This document shows, piece after piece, positions 1-6,939 of a DNA stretch of 9,412 bases. Position numbers and translations under genes: made by a program. Within the stretch, counting starts at the first letter, position 1. Every line of letters starts with the position of its first letter. The notes under the pieces are model-generated. The model was given only the letters and a program-made list of their open reading frames with translations. It did not search any database and was not told the origin of the DNA. This DNA is from Deltaproteobacteria bacterium (lineage in GTDB: Bacteria; Desulfobacterota; DSM-4660; Desulfatiglandales; HGW-15), in the NCBI GenBank assembly GCA_019307805.1, contig JAFDIX010000074.1, positions 1-9,412 on the forward strand. The letters run 5' to 3'.

Positions 1-1
1 A

Positions 2-568
2 AAACATGAAGGTTTCTGGAAGGCCCACGCATTCGAACTGGCCCTTCTTGTTCTGGTCTTTTTTCTGACAGGGTTGCTGCTTCATATGAACAGTCGACTC
101 TTAAAAATGAGCACGGTACTGGAATCAAAAATTCACAGGGTCGACAGGGCCATATGGGATCTCAACGCCCAGGTAGATGAGCGGTTCAATGTGTTGGATG
201 AGAACCTGGTAAAGAGGCTCTCCACGGTTAACAGGGGCGTGGCGTCTTTGGAAAGGCCAGTGTTCCGAACAAAGAAGGATAACGTGGATGCCACAAAGGG
301 AGGTGAAGGGGACCATGTGGGATCTGACATCGGCCTTAACCTCCGGACTGTCGCAGGTCCAGAGATAGAAAACCTCGCCCTTAACTGGGGGATACTGAGA
401 AGGGCCTTTCCTAGACGACTGCAGGATTCAAAGAGGGCCTACCTGGACCTCATCAACCAACTCGGATTTCCTGTTACAGAGCAACAGCGAATACAATTGA
501 GGAATGTGGTTCATGAGACTTTTGGCTTGGTGGAGTGCATTACGACGAGTGCAGGATGGGAGGAGTAA
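2..568 (+). CDS. Partial membrane-anchored coiled-coil protein of unknown function (5' end cut by window edge)
   Basis: I do not recognise this gene. The reading frame is open to the left edge, so the true start lies outside the window; 188 residues are visible before the TAA stop at 566-568. Visible residues 13-27 (bases about 38-82) are a strongly hydrophobic Leu/Val/Phe stretch preceded by charged residues, which looks like one transmembrane helix or signal anchor. It is followed by a charged, heptad-like helical region (about residues 30-80), a polar linker rich in Gly, Asp and Lys (about 88-105), and a mixed C-terminal part ending in WEE. The TTG at 74 and ATG at 86 are in frame but lie at the end of the hydrophobic helix, so neither is a convincing start. 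No catalytic motif is visible. It lies 125 bases upstream of the response regulator in the same direction; an operon or sensory link is possible but unproven. Confidence 0.6.
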   Translation, partial: KHEGFWKAHAFELALLVLVFFLTGLLLHMNSRLLKMSTVLESKIHRVDRAIWDLNAQVDERFNVLDENLVKRLSTVNRGVASLERPVFRTKKDNVDATKGGEGDHVGSDIGLNLRTVAGPEIENLALNWGILRRAFPRRLQDSKRAYLDLINQLGFPVTEQQRIQLRNVVHETFGLVECITTSAGWEE

Positions 569-680
569 TAGATGGGGGTTTTCCTTCAGCGCCATAATGA
601 TCTATGATATATTTCATTTTTGTTCCCTTGGTTTTTGACATAACGGCTTTGTGATCAGCAATGACCAAATCGGTTTTCTC

Positions 681-688
681 GGAGGGAG
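681..688 (+). promoter_or_regulatory. Ribosome binding site that sets the response-regulator start at 694
   Basis: The purine-rich GGAGGGAG ends 5 bases before the ATG at 694. The in-frame ATG at 661 has no comparable site and would add 11 residues before the receiver fold, so 694 is preferred. Confidence 0.7.
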
Positions 689-693
689 AGACG

Positions 694-1266
694 ATGCCTT
701 ATCGCATTTTGGTGGTTGATGACGACACCACACTCAGAGACATACTGTGTGAATTTCTCAGGACCCAGGACTTTGAGGCCATCCCGGCAGCCTCCGCGGA
801 AGAGGGTTTGGCTTTAATCGAAGCGAATAATATGGATGCGGTCATTTCAGACGAAAATATGCCCGGCATGTCCGGATCTGAGTTCCTGGCCATTGTGCGT
901 CAAAAATACCCTGATACCATCCGCATCATTCTGACGGGACATGCAAGCCTTGAAACGGCCATACGCGCCATTAACGAAGGAGAGATTTATCGCTTTTTCA
1001 CAAAGCCCTGTAGTGTGGTCGATCTTGCAATCACCCTCCGGAGAGCTCTTCAGCAAAAGGAACTCCTGAGGGAGAGCCGGAAACTTTTAGAGATTACCAA
1101 GAAACAGTCCGTCCTCCTTGACTCTGTGGAAGACAAATACCCGGGGATTACCAAGGTCAAAACAGGGGCATCAGGCGAGGTTATCATGGACGAGGAGGAG
1201 GGAGTGGAATCTTTTAATTCAATCCTGAGAGAGATAAAAACCGTTCTGAAAGAGCACAAACCCTGA
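694..1266 (+). CDS. Response regulator, receiver domain with short non-catalytic tail
   Basis: This is a CheY-like receiver of a two-component phosphorelay, acting in the cytoplasm (190 residues). In order it shows the acidic pocket DDD at 9-11, the phospho-acceptor D53 in the motif SDENMPGMSG, the conserved Thr of LTGH at T81, and the conserved Lys of FTKP at K104. The receiver ends near residue 120. The remainder is a charged helix (about 118-140) and an acidic tail of about 50 residues. No HTH, HD-GYP, GGDEF or ATPase output domain is present. The receiver resembles those found in front of HD-GYP or histidine-kinase modules, so the protein may act by partner contact or phosphotransfer. No cognate histidine kinase lies in the window. 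The nearest neighbours are a membrane protein upstream and a cupin downstream that has its own promoter. The start is set by the strong ribosome binding site at 681-688. Confidence 0.9.
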   Translation: MPYRILVVDDDTTLRDILCEFLRTQDFEAIPAASAEEGLALIEANNMDAVISDENMPGMSGSEFLAIVRQKYPDTIRIILTGHASLETAIRAINEGEIYRFFTKPCSVVDLAITLRRALQQKELLRESRKLLEITKKQSVLLDSVEDKYPGITKVKTGASGEVIMDEEEGVESFNSILREIKTVLKEHKP

Positions 1267-1347
1267 TTATCCTTCCCAGTAAAAAAATCCTCCTGCCCTT
1301 TGACATTTCCATGTCTTCCCTCCTCTCAACAGGCTGCAGATTTTACG

Positions 1348-1375
1348 TTGCAATCTTTTTCCCGGGGGCTATAAT
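1348..1375 (+). promoter_or_regulatory. Probable sigma-70-type promoter of the cupin gene
   Basis: A perfect TATAAT at 1370-1375 is preceded, after a 16-base spacer, by TTGCAA at 1348-1353 (four of six matches to TTGACA). Transcription would start near 1382, giving a leader of about 72 bases. The leader contains a spaced 6-base inverted repeat, TACCGC (1386-1391) and GCGGTA (1423-1428), which may fold weakly. Called by eye from consensus; not tested. Confidence 0.5.
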
Positions 1376-1440
1376 TGGCCATCCTTACCGCTGCCTTCAA
1401 TGGAGCAAGTAGCGCATCCGCGGCGGTATACTCACACCTG

Positions 1441-1447
1441 AAGGAGG
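1441..1447 (+). promoter_or_regulatory. Strong ribosome binding site of the cupin gene
   Basis: AAGGAGG is a near-perfect Shine-Dalgarno sequence, 6 bases before the ATG at 1454. It fixes that start and suggests efficient translation. Confidence 0.8.
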
Positions 1448-1453
1448 AGAATC

Positions 1454-1858
1454 ATGGAAGTTACCAATCCAGAAAAGTGCAAGAGCACCAAAATCGAGAC
1501 ATTCCCTTACAAAGGAAAGCCCCTGGGGGTTAAGGATGTGTGGATCAAATGGCTGAGCCAGGCAGGACCGGTGGAGGACTCACCGGATTATGGTCTCCGT
1601 TTCTTCACCGTCGGGCCCGGAGGAGAAATACCCATTCATAACCACTTTTATGTGCAGACCCTGTATATCCTGACCGGCAATATCTCCGTCACTACCTATG
1701 ATTTTGAAACAGATGAAAAAGTTGCGGAAGAACAGGCGGGTCAGAATGATGTCATTTTTATCCCCAGCATGGAACCCCATAGCCTTGCGAACATGAGTAA
1801 TCAGGAAGAAGTCACATTTCTCTGTTGCATTGCAAATGTTTATGAAGAAGACGCCTGA
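1454..1858 (+). CDS. Single-domain cupin protein
   Basis: A small cytoplasmic beta-barrel protein of 134 residues, the usual length for a one-domain cupin. Cupin motif 1 is visible as GGEIPIHNH followed by YVQTLYILTG: H62 and H64 are the expected metal ligands. The usual Glu of the HxHx(3,4)E pattern is Q68 here. Motif 2 covers about residues 96-113, with P104, the third ligand H109, and N113; the usual Gly of PxGxxH is replaced by Met. A His3 metal site with a Gln in the fourth position is therefore likely, but whether it is an enzyme, a sugar or small-molecule binder, or a sensor cannot be told. Two adjacent cysteines (C124, C125) lie near the end. The gene appears to be its own transcription unit: promoter at 1348-1375, strong ribosome binding site, and terminator 25 bases after the stop. 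The name cupin is secure; the function is unknown. Confidence 0.85.
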   Translation: MEVTNPEKCKSTKIETFPYKGKPLGVKDVWIKWLSQAGPVEDSPDYGLRFFTVGPGGEIPIHNHFYVQTLYILTGNISVTTYDFETDEKVAEEQAGQNDVIFIPSMEPHSLANMSNQEEVTFLCCIANVYEEDA

Positions 1859-1882
1859 TCACCTTCAAAAAATCACACTTGA

Positions 1883-1923
1883 GGGGCCCTTTCCTTCTTT
1901 TTGAGTGAAAGGGCCCCATTTTT
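1883..1923 (+). terminator. Intrinsic terminator after the cupin gene
   Basis: A perfect 11-bp GC-rich stem (GGGGCCCTTTC at 1883-1893 with GAAAGGGCCCC at 1907-1917) closes a 13-base loop and is followed by ATTTTT at 1918-1923. This is a classical Rho-independent terminator and separates the cupin from the STAS/ABC unit downstream. Confidence 0.88.
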
Positions 1924-1948
1924 CAATGTAAAAATAAACCGCTATACC
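1920..1948 (+). promoter_or_regulatory. Candidate promoter for the STAS/ABC-importer operon
   Basis: TTTTCA (1920-1925) and TATACC (1943-1948) are 17 bases apart, each matching four of six consensus bases. It begins in the T tract of the preceding terminator and would start transcription near 1955, leaving a leader of about 36 bases before the ATG at 1991. The match is modest; its main support is that a new promoter is expected directly after the terminator. Confidence 0.32.
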
Positions 1949-1975
1949 CAACCGGTCTATCAATCTACGTCCGTT

Positions 1976-1981
1976 AAGGAG
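1976..1981 (+). promoter_or_regulatory. Ribosome binding site that sets the STAS-protein start at 1991
   Basis: AAGGAG lies 9 bases before the ATG at 1991. It supports this start over the longer frame beginning with TTG at 1901, which lies in the loop of the upstream terminator. Confidence 0.7.
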
Positions 1982-1990
1982 AAATCCGAA

Positions 1991-3205
1991 ATGATCGAGC
2001 TTACCGTCACCGAAGACACTATCGCGACCTGGATACACGTTAAAGGGCGGGTCGACAGTATGACCGCCCCTGAAATACAGCAGAAAATAGATGCCCTTAT
2101 CCTTGGTGGCAAGCGGATACTGGTTGCTGACCTCTCGGGAGTGAGTTACATCAGCAGCGCCGGGCTGCGTATCTTCGTGCTGAGCCAGAAACAGCTTAAA
2201 AATGTGGATGGCGAGGTGATTCTCTATGGAACCCCTGATCCCGTCCGCGACGTCTTTATGATGAGTGGTTTTGGAACTCTTTTCCGTATTGCGTCAACCG
2301 GACAAGAGATCGAAGGTCTCATCCAAAAAGGAGCGACCACGTCCTCATTCTCGGATAGGATAATCGATGACATTTCCTTCCAGTTTATTGAGAAATCCGC
2401 CTCCCCGGGCAATCTGAGGGTAATAGGGTGCCAGGATAAACTCCCCCTCTCACAGTACACGGTTGAGGACGTAAACAAAATGAAGGCCGATTCCCTGGAG
2501 TTTGGAACCGGTTTGGCTGCTCTGGGAGAAAACTATGAAGAGTATAAGCACTATTTTGGGGAGTCACTCATTCTCAACAGAAGCTTCTTTTACTACCCTG
2601 CGGTAAAACATCCTGCCGTAGATTTTATGTTTTGCACTGGTGAGCAGCCCAACCTCGAATATAATTTTTTCCATGGTTTTGGATTCAGTGGTGCCTATAA
2701 ATATATACTTTCCTTCGAAGGTATGGACGGGTTGGTGCAACTTCAAAACCTTGTGAATGCCCTGTTCGGGATCTCCAGTGCCAATATCATCGGCATTGTA
2801 ATGCTCGCCGAAAGCAAAGGATTCTGGGGGATGAATTTAAAAAAGGTCCCCATCAGTGAAAACAGACCGGAAAATGGAAAAGATATTTTTGATGCTGAAA
2901 ATTTCGCATCCTGGATGAATTTCCCGGTAGAACCTGCCCACAGCAACCATATCATCGCTGCCGTCGGCGTAGCAGTGAAGCACGGGGATAACGTCCCCCA
3001 GGAGGTACAAAGCCTGGTGGCGGGAGACAACAACTTTCACTTCCATGCAGGGGTCTTTGAAAAGCAACCCCTGAACAGGAATATCGAAAGTTTCGACAAA
3101 GAACTCACGCGGGTTATCACGGAATGCGAAGTGTCCCGGATTCAACATGTACTGGGGAAGACAAAGTTCAGCAACGGAATGATCGGTCTCATCGAACTCG
3201 GCTAG
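1991..3205 (+). CDS. STAS-domain protein (anti-sigma-factor-antagonist type) with a long unrecognised C-terminal domain
   Basis: The protein has 404 residues. Residues 1-110 form a STAS domain of the SpoIIAA/RsbV type: a beta strand with GRVDSMTAPEIQ near 19-30, then ADLSGVSYISSAGLRIF at 46-62 containing S55/S56, the position where such antagonists are phosphorylated by anti-sigma kinases, and a final helix near 84-110. Known STAS proteins act as partner-switching regulators in the cytoplasm or as regulatory domains of transporters. Residues of about 125-404 form a second domain I do not recognise. It is rich in Phe, Tyr and Gly in its middle part, with the motif AESKGFWG near 273 and HFHAG at 350-354; it has no PP2C, kinase or clear membrane signature. 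It lies directly before the ABC importer genes (75 bases to the preferred start), so a role in controlling or sensing transport is a reasonable inference. No anti-sigma kinase or phosphatase is in the window. The STAS assignment is strong; overall function is unknown. Confidence 0.82.
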   Translation: MIELTVTEDTIATWIHVKGRVDSMTAPEIQQKIDALILGGKRILVADLSGVSYISSAGLRIFVLSQKQLKNVDGEVILYGTPDPVRDVFMMSGFGTLFRIASTGQEIEGLIQKGATTSSFSDRIIDDISFQFIEKSASPGNLRVIGCQDKLPLSQYTVEDVNKMKADSLEFGTGLAALGENYEEYKHYFGESLILNRSFFYYPAVKHPAVDFMFCTGEQPNLEYNFFHGFGFSGAYKYILSFEGMDGLVQLQNLVNALFGISSANIIGIVMLAESKGFWGMNLKKVPISENRPENGKDIFDAENFASWMNFPVEPAHSNHIIAAVGVAVKHGDNVPQEVQSLVAGDNNFHFHAGVFEKQPLNRNIESFDKELTRVITECEVSRIQHVLGKTKFSNGMIGLIELG

Positions 3206-3213
3206 CTAAAGGC

Positions 3214-3243
3214 TCCATCCAGAAAACCCCATTTCCGGATGGA
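3214..3243 (+). promoter_or_regulatory. Intercistronic hairpin between the STAS gene and the importer gene
   Basis: An imperfect 12-bp stem (3214-3225 with 3232-3243, one A-C mismatch) closes a six-base loop ACCCCA. It has no T tract, so it is unlikely to be a full terminator; it may stabilise mRNA or reduce readthrough. The ATG at 3239 is buried in its right arm. Confidence 0.45.
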
Positions 3244-3267
3244 CACCGGCTATCCTTGTAAAAGCGA

Positions 3268-3273
3268 TAAGGA
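3268..3273 (+). promoter_or_regulatory. Ribosome binding site that sets the importer start at 3281
   Basis: TAAGGA lies 7 bases before the ATG at 3281. The upstream in-frame ATG at 3239 has no such site and sits in a hairpin, so 3281 is preferred. Confidence 0.65.
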
Positions 3274-3280
3274 CAACATC

Positions 3281-6115
3281 ATGGAACTCTGGATCGGCGC
3301 CATAAATCTTGGTCTTTTGTATGGTTTTATGACTATGGGGGTGTTTATCACCTTCCGTATTCACAACTTCCCGGATATCACGGTTGACGGCAGTTTCACA
3401 TCGGGCGCGGCTGCGGCAGCGGTGCTGATTGCGTCAGGTATGAACCCCCTCGTTGCTATGATCGGCGCCTTTGTTATTGGGGCTGCAGCCGGCAGTTTTA
3501 CCGCTTTCATTAACACGCGGTTTAATGTCAACGGGCTCCTGGCAGGCATCCTGGTGATGACCGCCCTCTATTCCATCAATCTCCACATCATGGGCCGATC
3601 GAACATCCCCCTCCTTAATCAAACAACATTTCTCACGTACCTGGCCCGGATCAATCCCGGAGTCAATCCGGAAATCTGGATTTGCATGGTGCTGATTTGC
3701 TTCATGGCAGTCTTCTGGCTTGCTGTCTCGGTGTTTCTGAAAACCGATCTGGGGATTGCAATGCGGGTGACCGGAAACAACCCCGACATGGCATCTGCAA
3801 ACAGTATTAATGTAAACAGGATGACCATTTTCGGGGTCGCCCTTGCCAATGGCATGGTGGGTATCTCAGGGAGTCTCGTTGCCCAGTACCAGGGGTTTGC
3901 CGACATAGGGATGGGTATCGGGACCATTGTCATCGGCCTTGCAGCCGTCATTATCGGCGAGTCTGTTTTGAGAATCAGATCCATGTATGCCAAGATTCTC
4001 AGTGTTATTCTGGGATCGATTATTTTCCGGCTCATGATCGCTTTTGCCCTCTATGTGGGTATGAACCCCATTGACCTGAAGCTCCTCACCGCCCTGTTTG
4101 TGCTCATAACGCTCATTGTCTCTAAGACCGTTGCAGGTGGAGAATCCACATTCATCAAAAAGACAAAAGAAATCATCCGTTATTTCCTTTCAAAGCGAAC
4201 CCTTGCCTATGGATTGGGCGCCATTGTCGTTGTGGCAGCGGCTTTCATTGTCTATACCCAGTCGGGAAAAACGACGTCTTTTACCGGGAAAAAATACAGG
4301 ATCGGATTTTTCCAGATAACCGACCACGGTCTGCTGAATATTACACGGGACAGCTTTATTGCTGAATTGAAACGCCTTGGATATGAAAATGGAAAAAACT
4401 GCACCATCATTCTTCAGAATGCAAACGGAGATCTCCCCACTGTCAACACCATTCTCGATAAATTTCTCCAGCAGGATGTGGACATTGTGGTTCCCATTTC
4501 CACCCCCTGCACCCAGGCTGCGGTCAACAAAATAAAAGACAGGCCCGTCGTATTTGCAACCGTAGCAAACCCCTTTATCATCGGAGCAGGTTCCTCTGAA
4601 ACAGACCATCTTCCTAATGTCACCGGGGTCTATGGCTGGACGCCCATGGACAAAACCATGAAGGTGGTCCGTCAAATTCTCCCGGGCAAATTGAAAGTTG
4701 GGGCAATCTGGGATCCGGCCCATGCAAACTCCGTCTTCAATGTTTCAAATCTCCAAAAAGCCATAGCCGCCTATGATGACGTTCGTTTTGAGGGAGTAAC
4801 CATCACCAATTCTTCCGAGGTTTACCAGGCCGCACTCTCCCTTGTTGGTAAGGACATCGATGCCTTTGTCCTGAGCCCCGACAACATCGTCTATTCCGCC
4901 TTTGAGTCCGTAGTGAAAGCTGCCCGGAAAAAAAATATTCCCATATTTATCAGCGATGTCGAACGCCTGGAGGACGGTGCGCTCGCCGCCCTGGGTTATG
5001 ACTACAGCATCAGCGGTATACAGGCTGCACGCCTGGTCGACCGGGTTCTGAAGGGGGAATCCCCGAAAAACATCCCCTTTGAAAGATACGAGAAACTGAC
5101 CTTTGGCATTAACCTTGAAATCGCAGAAAAATTAGGGATCACAATACCTCCCAAATTGTTGGCCCAGGCGACAAAGCTTTATGGTGGTGATCAGGCAGCA
5201 ATCCGCCGGAATGACAGCACTCCCAAAAAACTTGCCCTATTTATCTTCAACGACAACGCCCTCATCCACGAAACCCGGCAGGGCGTTGTGGACCAACTCA
5301 AGGAAAGCAATATCCTGAAACAGCACAACATCACCATAGACGATATAAGTGCTCAGAACGAATTCACCATGGCCCAGTCCATTATTCAAGATATCGTGCG
5401 GCAGAAGTATGATTATCTCATAACCCTGTCCACCCCTGCCCTGCAGGTCTCCGCCCAGGGCAATAAAACCATCCCCCATGTTTTTGGAGCCGTTACCGAC
5501 CCCTACCGGATGGGGGTAGCAAAGACCCCTGAGGACCATCTGCCCCAGCTCACGGGGGTGGCCACCCTTCAGCCCGTTGAGACGACCATCAAAATTATGC
5601 GGGAGATATTTCCCGAGGCAAAGCGCATCGGCATTGCCTGGAACCCAGCCGAGGCCTGCTCCGAGGCCTGCACCTATAAGGCCCGGGAAGCCGCAAAGAA
5701 ATATGGATTTAAACTGCTTGAAGCCAATGTGAGCAGCACTTCGGAGGTGCTGGATGCCCTGCGTTCCCTCATAGCCAGGGATATCGACATCTTTATCACA
5801 TCCGGCGACAACACCGTGCTCATGGCTTTGGGATCCATCGCCAAAATCTTGAATCAGCACAAGATTCCCTATTTCACCAACGGCCCTACAGATGTCCAAC
5901 GCGGCGCATTCCTGTCAATCGGGGCCGATTATTATCAAGTGGGAAAAGAAACGGCACGGCTTGCCATCCGCGTAATCAATGGAGAGCGTCCCCGGGATAT
6001 CCCGATAGAGAATTACGTACCGGAAACCATGGTTATCAACCTTGCCCTGGCAAAGGAATACGGCATTACCATACCGGAGCATATTGTCAAAAAGGCTGCA
6101 AAGATCGTGAGGTAA
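3281..6115 (+). CDS. ABC importer fusion: permease domain plus two tandem TrpX-type substrate-binding domains
   Basis: One 944-residue protein carries parts that are usually separate. Residues 1-285 are a BPD_transp_2-type inner-membrane permease like TrpY: MELWIGAINLGLLYG start, ITFRIHNFPDITVDGSF near 23-39, several hydrophobic helices, and a conserved GESVLR near 226. A basic stretch (about 293-306) and an extra hydrophobic helix (about 307-325) follow; by the positive-inside rule the chain then leaves the cytoplasm. Residues of about 338-626 and 649-931 are two ABC_sub_bind (TrpX-like) periplasmic binding domains joined by a short polar linker. They share aligned features: STPCTQ / STPALQ, VTGVYGWTPM / LTGVATLQPV, SPDN / SGDN, LGYDYS / IGADYY, and GITIPPKLL / GITIPEHIV. 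Neither has its own signal peptide or lipobox, so the extra helix must tether both. The ATPase follows after 5 bases, completing an importer from two polypeptides. Relatives carry aromatic amino acids in some Firmicutes; the substrate here is not known. No frameshift or stop interrupts the fusion. Confidence 0.9.
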   Translation: MELWIGAINLGLLYGFMTMGVFITFRIHNFPDITVDGSFTSGAAAAAVLIASGMNPLVAMIGAFVIGAAAGSFTAFINTRFNVNGLLAGILVMTALYSINLHIMGRSNIPLLNQTTFLTYLARINPGVNPEIWICMVLICFMAVFWLAVSVFLKTDLGIAMRVTGNNPDMASANSINVNRMTIFGVALANGMVGISGSLVAQYQGFADIGMGIGTIVIGLAAVIIGESVLRIRSMYAKILSVILGSIIFRLMIAFALYVGMNPIDLKLLTALFVLITLIVSKTVAGGESTFIKKTKEIIRYFLSKRTLAYGLGAIVVVAAAFIVYTQSGKTTSFTGKKYRIGFFQITDHGLLNITRDSFIAELKRLGYENGKNCTIILQNANGDLPTVNTILDKFLQQDVDIVVPISTPCTQAAVNKIKDRPVVFATVANPFIIGAGSSETDHLPNVTGVYGWTPMDKTMKVVRQILPGKLKVGAIWDPAHANSVFNVSNLQKAIAAYDDVRFEGVTITNSSEVYQAALSLVGKDIDAFVLSPDNIVYSAFESVVKAARKKNIPIFISDVERLEDGALAALGYDYSISGIQAARLVDRVLKGESPKNIPFERYEKLTFGINLEIAEKLGITIPPKLLAQATKLYGGDQAAIRRNDSTPKKLALFIFNDNALIHETRQGVVDQLKESNILKQHNITIDDISAQNEFTMAQSIIQDIVRQKYDYLITLSTPALQVSAQGNKTIPHVFGAVTDPYRMGVAKTPEDHLPQLTGVATLQPVETTIKIMREIFPEAKRIGIAWNPAEACSEACTYKAREAAKKYGFKLLEANVSSTSEVLDALRSLIARDIDIFITSGDNTVLMALGSIAKILNQHKIPYFTNGPTDVQRGAFLSIGADYYQVGKETARLAIRVINGERPRDIPIENYVPETMVINLALAKEYGITIPEHIVKKAAKIVR

Positions 6116-6120
6116 CCCTA

Positions 6121-6933
6121 ATGATCAGGATCACCAATCTCCACAAAAGATTCAATACCGGAACCCCCAACGAGGTGGTTGCACTCAGGGGTATCGACCT
6201 TCATATCAAGGAAGGTGAATTCGTTACCGTCATCGGCACCAATGGTTCCGGAAAATCGACCTTGCTCAATGTGACTGCAGGCTCTTTTCTGCCTGATTCG
6301 GGTAAGATCACCATTGCCGGTCAAGAGGTAACAAGGAAATGGGATTTCCAGCGGGCCAAACTCATATCCCGGGTATTTCAAAACCCCTTTATGGGAACCG
6401 CCTCTGATATGAGTATCGCCGAAAACCTCCACATAGCATTTATGCGGGGGAAAAAGCGCTATCCGCGATGGGGTTTGAACCAGGAGCGTCTTACGGGTTA
6501 TCGAGGAGAAATTGAGCAACTTGAGATGGGCCTTGAGAACCGCCTTGATTCGGTCATCGGAACCCTCTCCGGAGGACAGCGCCAGGCAGTTACACTGCTC
6601 ATGTCTGTTATCACGCGGCCCAAGGTCATTTTACTTGACGAACATACTGCAGCCCTTGATCCCAAGTCAGCTTCCCAGGTCATCAAGCTCACCGAGAAGT
6701 TTATACAGAGGGACAATCTCACTGCCATGATGGTCACTCACAGCATGCAGCAGGCCCTCGACCTTGGCGATCGCACCATCATGATGAACAACGGCCAGAT
6801 TATTGACGATATCTCTGCTCAAGAAAAGCGCGGGCTTACTGTCGAAGACCTGCTGTACAAGTTTGCAGAGCTGCGAAAAAGAGAAAAACTCACCGATGAT
6901 ATGTTGGCCTCCCTGCGGCGGGAGTATGCTTAG
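6121..6933 (+). CDS. ABC transporter ATPase (TrpZ-like)
   Basis: This is the cytoplasmic ATP-hydrolysing subunit that should power the fused permease encoded just upstream (270 residues, normal length). All ATPase motifs are present: Walker A GTNGSGKST at 39-47 with K45, Q-loop Q87 in VFQNPF, ABC signature LSGGQ at 149-153, Walker B VILLDEH at 169-175 with catalytic E174, the D-loop at ALD 178-180, and the switch H207 in VTHS. The VFQNPFMGTASDMSIAENL stretch after the Q-loop is typical of the partners of TrpX/TrpY-like proteins. The ribosome binding site GAGG (6109-6112) overlaps the end of the preceding gene, whose stop is 5 bases upstream, so the two are probably translated in a coupled way. 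The gene meets the opposing activator gene with 6 bases between stop codons and no clear terminator. Confidence 0.95.
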   Translation: MIRITNLHKRFNTGTPNEVVALRGIDLHIKEGEFVTVIGTNGSGKSTLLNVTAGSFLPDSGKITIAGQEVTRKWDFQRAKLISRVFQNPFMGTASDMSIAENLHIAFMRGKKRYPRWGLNQERLTGYRGEIEQLEMGLENRLDSVIGTLSGGQRQAVTLLMSVITRPKVILLDEHTAALDPKSASQVIKLTEKFIQRDNLTAMMVTHSMQQALDLGDRTIMMNNGQIIDDISAQEKRGLTVEDLLYKFAELRKREKLTDDMLASLRREYA

Positions 6934-6939
6934 TTTGAA

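Noticed and set aside
6..68. ATG at 6 as start of a small gene
   Set aside because: The frame ends at TGA 66-68 after 20 codons, while the overlapping frame encodes the membrane helix of the first gene.
635..640. TTGACA as -35 box of the response-regulator gene
   Set aside because: The -35 match is perfect, but no acceptable -10 box follows at 16-18 bases (best AGCAAT at 657-662, three of six).
1300..1305. TTGACA as -35 box of the cupin gene
   Set aside because: No -10-like sequence at the right distance; the TATAAT at 1370 is far better paired with 1348-1353.
1901..1990. TTG at 1901 as start of the STAS protein (30 extra residues)
   Set aside because: It lies in the loop of the cupin terminator, has no ribosome binding site, and the extra residues precede the STAS fold; ATG 1991 has AAGGAG upstream.
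3239..3280. ATG at 3239 as start of the importer fusion
   Set aside because: It is buried in the right arm of a hairpin and lacks a ribosome binding site; family members begin at the position corresponding to 3281.
4190..4723. Antisense reading frame of 177 codons on the minus strand
   Set aside because: Shadow of the first binding domain; composition is an echo of the opposite strand.
5237..5899. Antisense reading frame of 220 codons on the minus strand
   Set aside because: It lies fully inside the second binding domain, whose conserved motifs show the + strand is coding; no ribosome binding site or known domain.
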